Below, one piece after another: positions 1 through 10,000 of a stretch of DNA of 64,000 nucleotides. The notes below the pieces were generated by a model. It was not told the DNA's origin, made no database searches, and saw only the letters and a program-made list of their open reading frames with translations. The stretch comes from Manduca sexta (Eukaryota; Arthropoda; Insecta; Lepidoptera; Sphingidae), in NCBI RefSeq assembly GCF_014839805.1, contig NC_051134.1:11811170-11875169 (forward strand), given 5' to 3'. The position numbers were made by a program, and so were the translations under genes. The stretch's first letter is position 1. Every line of letters begins with the position of its first letter.

Positions 1-3000
1 ATTAAGAAAGCCTGTGGAGATGCTAAATCCAAACCTGCTTTTCTCTCTGACAAGTCTTTGGAATCTTCAATCAAACATATTGTCAGAAGATTTCCCAACA
101 TTGATGTGAAAAGCTTACAAGCTATAACAACAATCAGGAACGAAATTATCAAATCTCTTTCCTTGTATTACTACACTTTTGTAGATCTCCTCGATTTCAA
201 AGATAATGTGTGCGAACTTCTCAATATAATGGATGCATGTCAGGTAACTCTTGACTTGACCCTGAATTTTGAATTGACAAAAAATTATCTTGATTTGGTT
301 GTAACCTATGTGTCGCTGATGATTTTGTTATCTCGTGTAGAGGATCGTAAAGCAGTGCTAGGTTTGTTCAATGCTGCTCATGAAATGGTGCACAGTCAAA
401 TTGATCCAAGCTTTCCACGCTTAGGTCAACTCATAGTTGATTATGATGCACCACTTAAAAAGCTTTCGGAAGAATTCCAGCCTCACCAAAAAGTGCTCAT
501 TAGTGCTCTAAATTCATTGTGGCATGTGTACCCAGCAAGAAACTTAACAGCTGAACATTGGAGGTCAGAACAGAAGTTAAGCTTAGTCAGTAACCCGGCA
601 CAGCTCCTAAAGCCTTCAGAAACCAACACAATGTCATGTGAATATGTGTCAATAGAATGTCTTGAGCGTTGGGTCATATTTGGCTTTGCTATGTGCCACC
701 AAATGTTGCAACAAGACCATGCAAATAAAATGTGGGTTAGTGCTTTAGAGTCTGGCTGGGTTGTAGCACTGTTCCGTGATGAAGTCATCTACATACATAG
801 TTATATTCAAGGCTTCTTTGATGGTATAAAGGGATATGGAAAGCGAATATCAGAAGTTAAAGACTGCTACCATCATGCAGTGCAGAAAGCTGGCTACAAA
901 CACAGAGAAAGAAGGAAGTTTTTAAGGACAGCTTTGAAAGAGCTTGGTCTAATATTGACTGATCAACCTGGTTTGTTGGGTCCCAAGGCTCTTTTAATTT
1001 TCATTGGTCTTTGTTATGCACGAGATGAAGTCTTTTGGCTGCTTCGTCACAATGACAATCCACCACAAAAGGTTAAAGGAAAAGCTGCTGAGGATTTGGT
1101 TGATCGTCAACTACCTGAACTGCTGTTTCATATGGAAGAACTGAGAGCTTTGGTGCGAAAGTACAGTCAAGTTATGCAGAGGTACTATGTGCAATATTTG
1201 TCAGGATTTGATGCTGTAGCTCTGAACTTAATGATCCAAAATTTGCAAGTTTGCCCTGAGGACGAAAGTGTTATCCTCTCATCATTGTGTAATACTGCAG
1301 CCAATTTAAGTGTAAAGCAAGTTGAGGATAATGAGCTTTTCGATTTTCGTGCATTCCGCTTGGATTGGTTCAGATTGCAGGCATATACATCTGTAGCCAA
1401 AACTCCTTTGAGTTTAATAGACCAAAAGGAACTAGCACAGTTCATAGATAAAATGGTATTTCATACAAAGATGGTAGATAATTTAGATGAAATAATGGTG
1501 GAGACATCTGATTTGTCTATATTCTGTTTCTACAGCAAAATTTTCGAAAGTCAATTCCACATGTGCCTTGAATTCCCTGCACAGAACCGATACATTATTG
1601 CATTTCCACTAATCTGTAGCCATTTCCAAAATTGTACTCATGAGTTGTGTCCAGAAGAGAGACACCACATCAGAGAGAGAAGTCTTTCTGTGGTTAACAT
1701 ATTCCTTGATGAAATGGCAAAGGAAGCAAAGAATATTATCACAACAATTTGTGATGAGCAGTGCACCATGAGTGACAAATTGTTGCCAAAACATTGTGCT
1801 CAAACTATTGCTCAGCTGGCAAACCGCAAGAAGAAAGACAAAAGCAAGAAAAATGCTATTGAAATTTTGAAGCCTGGAGCTGAAAGTTACAGAAAGACAC
1901 GCGAGGAGCTAACTACAATGGATAAGCTCCACATGGCACTGACAGAATTATGTTATGCTATTAATTATTGTTCAACTGTCAATGTGTGGGAGTATACATT
2001 TGCACCACGCGAATATTTGCACCAACATTTGGAAACCAGATTCTCCAAAGCTTTAGTTGGCATGGTAATGTTCAACCAAGACACAAGTGAAATTGCTAAG
2101 CCATCAGAATTGCTTGTTAGCGTCAGAGCATACATGAATGTGTTGCAAACAGTTGAGAATTACGTACATATTGACATCACCCGAGTTTTCAACAACTGTC
2201 TTTTACAACAAACTCAAAACACTGATAGCCATGGTGAAAAGAGTATAGCATCATTGTACACACAGTGGTATTCCGAAATACTACTCAGAAGAGTAAGTGC
2301 AGGAAATATATGCTTTTCAATGAACCAGAAAGCATTTGTAAGTTTGACAGCTGAAGGCGCGATCCCATTTAACGCTGAGGAATACTCGGATATAAATGAA
2401 TTGAGAGCTCTGGCAGAGTTAATTGGACCTTATGGCATGAAATTGTTAAGCGAAACTCTGATGTGGCACATTGCCAGCCAAGTTCAAGAACTAAAAAAAT
2501 TGGTAGTCCAAAATAAGGAAGTCCTACAAATGCTGAGGACGAACTTTGATAAACCAGAAATTATGAGAGAACAGTTCAAAAGATTAACAAATGTTGATAA
2601 TGTATTGCAAAGAATGACAATAATTGGAGTTATTTTATGTTTCCGACAAATTGCCCAAGAATCGCTCCTAGATGTTTTAGAGCGAAGGATTCCATTTTTG
2701 ATCAGTTCCATTAAAGACTTTCAACAGCAGTTGCCAAGCGGAGACCCAATGCGCGTCATATCGGAAATGTGCTCCGCAGCGGGCTTGGCCTGTAAAGTAG
2801 ATCCCACATTGGCTTCAGCTTTACGTCAGCACAAAGCGGAATTAGAGGAGGAAGAACATTTGATTGTGTGCCTGTTAATGGTATTTGTAGCAGTATCTTT
2901 GCCGAGACTCGCTCGCAGCGAAGCGTCGTTCTACAGGCCTTCACTTGAAGGACACGCAAACAACATTCACTGTATGGCGCCGGCTATAAACCACATATTT

Positions 3001-3273
3001 GGAGCATTATTCACGATATGCGGACAAGGAGACATCGAAGATCGCATGAAGGAATTCTTGGCTTTGGCGTCGTCTTCTCTGCTCCGCCTTGGTCAAGAGA
3101 CCGACAAAGAAGCAACTAAGAACAGAGAGTCAGTGTACCTCCTATTGGACCTGATCGTTCAAGAATCTCCCTTTTTGACGATGGATTTGTTGGAGTCGTG
3201 CTTCCCGTACGTGCTCATCCGCAACGCTTATCATGAAGTCTACAAACAAGAACAGATACTGCTGCATATGTAA
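1..3273 (+). CDS. Hem: Hem / NCKAP1 (Nap1, Kette), WAVE-complex subunit, 5'-truncated by window edge
   Basis: The product is the Hem/NCKAP1 scaffold. It pairs with Sra1/CYFIP inside the pentameric WAVE regulatory complex, which relays Rac signals to Arp2/3-driven actin assembly at the plasma membrane. The frame is open from base 1 (reading [11 protein letters not shown]) to TAA at 3271-3273, giving 1,090 codons. The family is about 1,125 residues, so only some 35 N-terminal residues are missing and the TTG at 58 is not the start. Family blocks seen in order include [125 protein letters not shown] and [18 protein letters not shown], ending near [11 protein letters not shown]. No frameshift or internal stop is present. 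The whole 3.27 kb is one exon. Its neighbour kuz is convergent. Identification is by recalled family sequence and is very secure. Confidence 0.97.
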   Translation: MKKACGDAKSKPAFLSDKSLESSIKHIVRRFPNIDVKSLQAITTIRNEIIKSLSLYYYTFVDLLDFKDNVCELLNIMDACQVTLDLTLNFELTKNYLDLVVTYVSLMILLSRVEDRKAVLGLFNAAHEMVHSQIDPSFPRLGQLIVDYDAPLKKLSEEFQPHQKVLISALNSLWHVYPARNLTAEHWRSEQKLSLVSNPAQLLKPSETNTMSCEYVSIECLERWVIFGFAMCHQMLQQDHANKMWVSALESGWVVALFRDEVIYIHSYIQGFFDGIKGYGKRISEVKDCYHHAVQKAGYKHRERRKFLRTALKELGLILTDQPGLLGPKALLIFIGLCYARDEVFWLLRHNDNPPQKVKGKAAEDLVDRQLPELLFHMEELRALVRKYSQVMQRYYVQYLSGFDAVALNLMIQNLQVCPEDESVILSSLCNTAANLSVKQVEDNELFDFRAFRLDWFRLQAYTSVAKTPLSLIDQKELAQFIDKMVFHTKMVDNLDEIMVETSDLSIFCFYSKIFESQFHMCLEFPAQNRYIIAFPLICSHFQNCTHELCPEERHHIRERSLSVVNIFLDEMAKEAKNIITTICDEQCTMSDKLLPKHCAQTIAQLANRKKKDKSKKNAIEILKPGAESYRKTREELTTMDKLHMALTELCYAINYCSTVNVWEYTFAPREYLHQHLETRFSKALVGMVMFNQDTSEIAKPSELLVSVRAYMNVLQTVENYVHIDITRVFNNCLLQQTQNTDSHGEKSIASLYTQWYSEILLRRVSAGNICFSMNQKAFVSLTAEGAIPFNAEEYSDINELRALAELIGPYGMKLLSETLMWHIASQVQELKKLVVQNKEVLQMLRTNFDKPEIMREQFKRLTNVDNVLQRMTIIGVILCFRQIAQESLLDVLERRIPFLISSIKDFQQQLPSGDPMRVISEMCSAAGLACKVDPTLASALRQHKAELEEEEHLIVCLLMVFVAVSLPRLARSEASFYRPSLEGHANNIHCMAPAINHIFGALFTICGQGDIEDRMKEFLALASSSLLRLGQETDKEATKNRESVYLLLDLIVQESPFLTMDLLESCFPYVLIRNAYHEVYKQEQILLHM

Positions 3274-3437
3274 TTCCATTGTAAATTATGTTGAAGAAAG
3301 ACAAACTAATTTAGTGTGTACATCATTTATTAATAATTTAAGAGACCTCGATATGCCTTTTTAAATTTATTATATTTTAATTATTATTCTTTGAATTGTT
3401 GTAAACGTTGCTTATCAATCTATAAAAAATCGATTAA

Positions 3438-3443
3438 AATAAA
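3438..3443 (+). terminator. Candidate poly(A) signal of Hem
   Basis: This AATAAA hexamer lies 165 bases after the Hem stop codon, in the sense orientation, and is the first canonical signal downstream. A second AATAAA is at 3733-3738. Either or both could be used, giving a 3' UTR of about 0.2 or 0.5 kb. Only RNA data could decide. Confidence 0.5.
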
Positions 3444-3967
3444 TGAAGTTGAGTTAAAAGTACTACAAATTCCAATATTGTATAAGTATATCGTTATAAT
3501 TAGCGCCTTGTAATGCACCGTCAAGATCATTCTTGTGTTTTATAATCTTCACAAATAACATGGTCATATCGTTTATATTCCACGAAAAACTATTGTTTGT
3601 TAAATAAGACTGCCAAGTATTCCTTTCTTTGAATGATTAGATTATTTTGCGTAAGTAGATATTGAATATAATGTTGTAAGCGAAAGAATTAACTTTTGCA
3701 TGTCGTGCACCTAGTACTTGAGTATTTCTCAAAATAAATATACGTAACGAAATATTTTTTACGAAATATTGTTTCGAAATTTTCAGTCTCATCCGTAATT
3801 TTTGTTTCGAACATTTGTTCTATCAAATAATATAGAAAATAATTGTATTAAAATAAACAAATAAAAAACAGATGGGGCAGAAAAATAAATAATAATTCTT
3901 CGATAAAACTATGTCGTTGTAGATTTATTTTGAAATAAACTCGCTGACATATGGTGTTGAGACTAAC

Positions 3968-4131
3968 CGCCATTTATAATAAACGACCTCGAATCACGTT
4001 TTGCGATCTACTTCAGAAATAGACCAATCAGAACAAAGTTTTTTGACATGCTCACAAATCAGTTATTTATTTTGATTGATCATTCTCAGAAACGGATTCA
4101 AGATTTAGATTAGGATCGTTTATTGAAAACT
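3968..4131. repeat. Interspersed repeat, possible small MITE
   Basis: The core (near 4018-4125: GACCAATCAGAACAAAG, then TTATTTATTTTGATTGATCATTCTC) recurs in degraded form near 10790-10885 inside a kuz intron. The ends carry a loose inverted pair (AATAAACGACC and GGATCGTTTATT). No clear target-site duplication was found, so the class is uncertain. Confidence 0.3.
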
Positions 4132-5239
4132 GCTGTATGAGTTATTACGTGAACTGTAGATTTTGATTACAATGTCTTCGATTGGTCGACAATTCTCGAT
4201 ATATAAGCCATTTAGTATAAGCTAGAATACGCGACGACGCAACGCCCTAGAAATTGCGAGTTGGAACTAGATAACTACATTGACGACTTATTTACTCTCA
4301 ATATTAAAAATACAAAGAACATTTTCAGTAATAAATCATGCCAAAATAATTTATTTAGAAGAACATTTTATATTTAATAGTGAGGAGTTGCACTGCATTT
4401 GAAGTATTTTATTTATGTGCACAGTAGCTATGACTCATAATTTTATATACTTAGTACCTAACGTCAATACTTTTGTACCTTGTATATAAGGATATATCAT
4501 TATCCATTTATTAAAATACATTATAAATATAAAAGTTGTTTTTATTGTAATAACTTACAATATTGCCCTCGCACATCTAAAGATCGTGAACTAGTAACTA
4601 TGAAACATTATCACAAAATCTATCCATGAAAAATATATCGCAACTCAGCAATTATTACTCACACCACTCCCCAAATATTATCATTGCTCAATAGGTGCCT
4701 CTAAAGGTCTACCGTCCAGAGGAGATGAGTTCTTACCGTCACTGCATATAACCCTAACTCAATATCGTCCTTTTGTACATTTTCCGTTCATCATCATATT
4801 TGTTATCTTGGTTGTAAACCACAATGTTCCGAGTATGATACCTGGGTTGAGAAACTGTTTTTTTTTTTATTTTTTGAACAGAATACTTGTCCGTTTCCGA
4901 GGACGTAGCTAAGACCGCTATTACAATAGTTTACGCAAATAGAAAACCAAAATATGTATGGGAATGACATATACTAACGATAAGTCTATTGCTGTTTTAG
5001 ATATGCATTTTTTTATATTGTTGTTAACGACTGTAAAAAGGCGTCTTGGCAACCTCAGGAATTCATATCCTTGCGAAGTATAGGTGCAATAGCTGCGCTT
5101 CTACCTACCTCCGAAAATAAAACCATGAATACGAATAGCTATTCACATAACACTGAGGCATGCCGGAAAGGTACATAACATGACTTTTATGCTGCGAAAG
5201 ATATAACAGGCAGAATCGGCATATAAAGAATAAAACCAC

Positions 5240-6490
5240 AGAGTTATTGTAAAATTTATTGTTTTTTTTTTATTATTTTGAAATCACATGTTGTAACATT
5301 CATCTTGTTAATTAAAAATATTCACATTGTCGTTTAAATAATCTATTATGGTAATCTAGCTTACACTTAGGAGAAATAATGCCATTGAGTACCTACTACT
5401 TATATTGATGGAGAGTATTCATCCACCAATTACACGATTGGTCAAGTCACTCTACAACGGAAACATCACCTCATCACTTACATACAAATATACAGTATTA
5501 TAGTACAGTTACAACTTGCATATTGTTTCGACATTCACTAATAAAATGGCATTAACGTGGTACGCTTAAAGACCGATCCTTAACATTAAAATTGTATAGA
5601 AATAATAAAAAATACATCATGCTCTTTGGCTTGCACGACGAAAAGTAACGCTACGTGAGATTGAGAAAAATATCTCATCACCTATCAAAGAGATCAATTC
5701 AACTGTAGTCTGTACGACAAAATGATGCATCGACATACACAAGTGTCCAGTGTGATATGCAAGTATGTTTTCGTCGGCAAATATTACAATAACAACATTG
5801 TTTGTCTTTTTGAGCTTCTGTTTCACACAAATCATTGAAATACAAAAAAAATAATGCTTGTTACAAAATTTTACCGTTTCCACGTTGAAACGTTATCAGT
5901 CTAATTAAATTTGATCATTTGGCAATACTGTTAATTTTCATATAATTATACTCTACTTAAAATACAAAGAACGAAACGAATCCAATTTACCGCCACAGGA
6001 AGACGTAAAAGAGATTTTTGACATTTTTATTGATATTTTGAGCCCATTGTTAAATCATTAGAATAATATCATTTATCAAGACGAAACGATTGCTACACTA
6101 CGATGGATCGGAAAAAAGAAGACGAATTCATAAAGGAACAGGAATACAAATCGGTATAATGGCACCTCGACATTCCACTTACGATAACTTTAAATACTTT
6201 AAAAATAACTTTATATAAAAATTACAATTACAATTATTGGAGTTTTGAGTAAAACAACGCAGTGACTCGTAACATTTTCATCATCGTTTTGAACGCGGGA
6301 TGTGGTTCACACGGTCATGTTGTGGTTCCCGTTCACTGTCACCGAGTCTCGTGAAATATAGGCGCAAAAAGACGTCGTGTCTTCGACCGTTCCGTACACT
6401 GTTTGATACAAAAATAATAACCGGCGCGTGAACATTCATCCGCATTGAGCAAACAATTCACCGGCCACGAACCACCAGACACCCGCCGCC
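5240..6490 (-). other. kuz 3' UTR (inferred)
   Basis: This is the A+T-rich sequence after the second in-frame TGA of kuz, running to the candidate poly(A) signal. No coding signal is visible. The very high G+C of the last kuz exon falls off within about 60 bases of the second stop, not at the first stop. Confidence 0.45.
5255..5260 (-). terminator. Candidate poly(A) signal of kuz
   Basis: On the minus strand this reads AATAAA, followed within about 30 bases by a GT-rich stretch (CTGTGGTTTTATTC). That is the arrangement expected at a metazoan cleavage site. It would give kuz a 3' UTR of roughly 1.2-1.5 kb. Further AATAAA hexamers exist downstream (for example 4507-4512), so the choice is tentative. 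Confidence 0.4.
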
Positions 6491-6754
6491 TCACATGTCG
6501 GCGCGCGACGGCTGCGTCACCGTCAGCGACTCCGGCGAGTGCAGCGTGATGGTGGTCTGCGACGCCACCGTCACGGTGTTGTTGTCGCGCGGCGCGGCGG
6601 CGGGCGCAGGCGCGGCCACGGGCGCGGGCGCGCCGGCGCGGTACACGTAGCCCAGCAGCAGCGGCACACCCGGCGCCAGCGCCACCAGCTCAAGGCGCGC
6701 CGCGTCGCCGCCCACGGCCGCGCCGCCTCCTGCGGGGGCGCAGTAGTCGTACTG
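6491..6754 (-). CDS. kuz: In-frame extension of kuz beyond its TGA stop (candidate readthrough tail, 87 codons)
   Basis: The kuz frame ends ...MRPAQKV-TGA at 6757-6755 and the next base is C. With no frame change, 87 sense codons follow (starting QYDYCAPAGG, ending TQPSRADM) to a second TGA at 6493-6491. I tallied G+C by codon position as 67/87, 53/87 and 82/87, that is 77%, 61% and 94%. This steep third-position excess is what translated GC-rich exons show and an untranslated GC-rich stretch need not. CTG, GTG, ACG and GCG codons dominate, as in the kuz exons. The peptide has a short hydrophobic block (LVALAPGVPLLLGYVY) and an Ala/Pro-rich run. It would extend the cytoplasmic tail from about 100 to about 190 residues. 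Readthrough of TGA-C stops is an established phenomenon in insects. Alternatives are an RNA-editing or splicing route around the stop, a sequence error or null allele at the TGA, or a recently lost C-terminus. Confidence 0.6.
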   Translation of the reverse strand, partial: QYDYCAPAGGGAAVGGDAARLELVALAPGVPLLLGYVYRAGAPAPVAAPAPAAAPRDNNTVTVASQTTITLHSPESLTVTQPSRADM

Positions 6755-7019
6755 TCAGACTTTCTGCGCGGGCCGCATCTCGTAGGCCTGCGGGTAGGCG
6801 TTGGCGTAGGGCTCGGGGCGGCGCGCGGAGGGCCCGGGCGGCGGCGCGGACGCGGCGGCGGGGCGCGCGCTGTAGGCGAGCGGCGGCGCGTAGCCCTTGT
6901 GCGTGCGCGCGCGCCGGTGCCCCGCGCGGGGAGGGGCGCGGGAGGGGGACCGCGCGGCGCCGCCGTGACGCATGCGCCGCAACGTGTTCATCGGACGACG
7001 TAGCGTCTCCGACAACCGC
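6755..7019 (-). CDS. kuz: kuz exon 14: cytoplasmic tail to first TGA
   Basis: The acceptor is ATATTGCAG. The exon supplies the last base of an Arg codon and 87 residues, beginning [20 protein letters not shown] and ending [11 protein letters not shown], then TGA at 6757-6755. It is rich in Pro, Arg and Ala. PxxP motifs ([15 protein letters not shown]) could bind SH3 domains, and the RRxR clusters resemble the basic tail of vertebrate ADAM10. The same frame remains open after this stop. Confidence 0.92.
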
Positions 7020-10000
7020 CTGCAATATTAATTTAACTCTATTTACATAATTCAACCAATGATAAAAGAGTATAGAGGATGAGTGATATGGTCACGTGAT
7101 ATGCGGCACATTTAATGCATAAAATGGCGCTGACTCCGCCCCTTACAATAGTGATATGCTAGTACCGAAAATTTTCTATCGTCATCGAAAAATTAAAAGA
7201 GAGACAAACAAGCCCAAAAAAGATCAAATACGAAAGGGGTTAGGTTCTACCATAATATAAATATAACAAACCATAATATAAACAAACAAACTGAAACTGA
7301 TTTATAAGTAACAATTGTTAAAGAAAGCAGTAACTGTTGTGATAAACATCCAGTTGTGTTTGATCTATATTTGTATGTTACACTATTCCTTGCTAAAAAT
7401 TTTAGGTACAGATTAAGATATTTACTTAATACATGATGAATGGAATAAGATAGCGTAGCCAGCAATTATTTGGTTGGTTTTAATTTATTTTATTATTATG
7501 CTCTTTAATCGAGAAACAACTATGTTTCAGTAAACTAAAATAAATGAGCGTAAAGATGGTGGTTAAGATAATCAATTAAAATAATTATTTGCAATAACAA
7601 CAATATGATTATATATATATTTACGTGCATGCAAAGGTTGCTCGAAACATAAGACCGCCAATTGTAAAAATATATCTTACATTTCATCTTTATGTTGTTT
7701 CTTTTATGTTTATCTATTCTTTTATGTAACAATTCTTATTTTATTCATATATATTAAAGTAATATTACTATTAGGTGAAGTATAATTATCATTACTATTT
7801 TACTTATCGGGAATATTGTTGGAAAACAGTTATCTTTTACTCGCGTTAATTAAACGTGTGGTTTATGCATTTCTTCTCAAAATGTAATGAACGAATATAT
7901 GTATTTGGTGTAGAATTCCAATCACGTCGCCCAATATTCTCAATTCATTTTGCCTTGGTTTTTAATTTTTTTGGTACTCTAAAAAAATATTCTAATTTCA
8001 CTTAGTTTGTCGTTCTGGATAATATAATATTGATGTGTGCTCTAACATTCTTTCAAAGACAAAAACCGTAACTGATAAACGGGCGTCTGTTAAAATATCG
8101 ATATCAATAATTTCTAAACAAATCCACCCATCCCTAAGCTCGTTTGTAAACAAACATAATGATTTTAATGGATATAAATCACGCCTAAAAGGGTTCAAAG
8201 CTTATCAAACAAGATCCACATATAATTTTAATTGATAAAAACACATCCAAAAAGTAAATATACAAAGATATTTACTAATTTTCGGTAAAAACAGTTACTA
8301 ACCTATGAAAAGATATTTCGGGGTCTTTCTTGCGTGAATTCGATTTGCATCCTTTCACACAACACTGAGTCATTTTCGAAACTTAACAAAAACACTAATA
8401 AACACACTGAACAATTGAGAATATGATTATATTACTTTAAATTCAATATTTATGAAGATTTGTTTACATCGTCTGACACTACATATACTTGCTGACTGGG
8501 CTGCAATAAATGGCGTTTCTGCCGCAAAGCGGTCCCAGTGTGTTGAAGTAAACGAAATAGTGCCATATTCGAAGAAAGCAATTATTTTTGTCTTTTTTTG
8601 TTGCGTTCCAAATAACCTTTGAGTAAAAGAGATAGACATATATATTGACAATTCTGCGTCGATTTCCCTAACATAAATATAACTTATTCATATAGCTAAC
8701 TTTTGAGGCCTGTCCTCTTTATATTTAGTCATTGAATTCAACACACCTTGAAGCATCTGAATGTTTGCCGGCAAACATGACAGCTACATGACATTACGCG
8801 TGTCACCTTATTATATACTATATAAGGTTATATTCCCGTATTAGTATAAATGAATGAGAAGTAGTAAGGCAAGTTGCGATCGGATTAATGTAATTTATAA
8901 TTATGGCATTACTACATAAGTACATTTAAATGTATGGGCACATTACCTGGCAGGCGGACGCTTGGGGTTGGAAGAGGGCGTGTGCACGGCGCAGCACTTG
9001 ACGAAGGCGCCCATGCAGACGATGAGCGCGACGCCGGCGAGCAGCACGGCCCACCACTGCTCCGTGACCCAGGCCTGCACGGTCTGCAGCGTGGCGCGGT
9101 TCAGCAGCAAGTTCTTGAGCCGCGCCAGCGGACCCTCTGCGTCCACCGCGCGACATTTCAGGAACACATCACAATAACCCTGTCAAATAAACACGTAAGA
9201 TGGTAAACACAATCCTCCTTTTTTGGTACAGCTAAAAAAGTAGGTAACAAGCAAATATTTAGCCTCTTATAAAACTGAAGAGTGTTTGTTTGAATTTGCT
9301 AATGTCAGAAACTACTAGTTCGAATTAAAAAAATCTTTTAGTGTTGGATAGCCCATTTATCGAGGAAGCAATCGGCTATATAACATCACGCTATGACCAA
9401 TAGAAGCTATGGTCATAGCGTGATATATATATTTCGAGAGCATCTGTTGCGTGCGTTGCGTAAACGGTTAAAGTTACGTAACACGAAATTGTATCACAAA
9501 GTTCTAATATATATTTTAAAACAAGGTCCCCCACCGCATCTGTCTGCTTGTCTGAATGGGATGAACTCAAAAACCACCTAACGGATTTCGGTGAAATTCG
9601 GTATGTAGATACTTTGAGACCCCAGGGAGGAGATAGGCAAATTTCTATTTCCGGTAAGTATATAGCAGTACTTTTATCCCAGAAAACTCTTTCACACAGG
9701 CGGAGCCGTGAGTAAAGAGACTTTCTCGCCCTCACACCCACCACTACAACTCCTGTAAGCTAGGATCAGCAGTGGCACGCTTTTATGACACCGAGCAGTG
9801 AAGCTCGGCGAGTCTCAGGGAAAACTAATATGTCACTATCCCGCAACGAAATTAATCAAATAGAAAGATAGGGAGGAGTTGGAAATATTAATTGTCCACT
9901 TTCCTCCATAGCAATGTGGGTGACAAACTCATGGTCTAAGGAGGCGTATTAACCTCAAGGATAGGGACGTTTACAACTAGATAAGCTAGTGATAAAGCAC

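Larger units (their letters stand above)
3274..5254. other. Hem 3' UTR and Hem-kuz intergenic region
   Basis: This A+T-rich stretch lies between the two convergent genes. It begins with the Hem 3' UTR and has no coding signal in either strand. A short interspersed-repeat-like block is noted near 3968-4131. Otherwise I see nothing that can be named. Confidence 0.6.

Noticed and set aside
6720..6745. Alternative splice acceptor (CGCCCCCGCAG) bypassing the kuz TGA
   Set aside because: Joining exon 13 (phase 2) to this acceptor gives a different frame that stops within 13 codons, so it does not reach the extension.
6539..7003. 154-codon plus-strand ORF over the kuz tail exon
   Set aside because: It is the antisense shadow of the GC-rich minus-strand exon; the protein is Arg/Gly low complexity with no family features.
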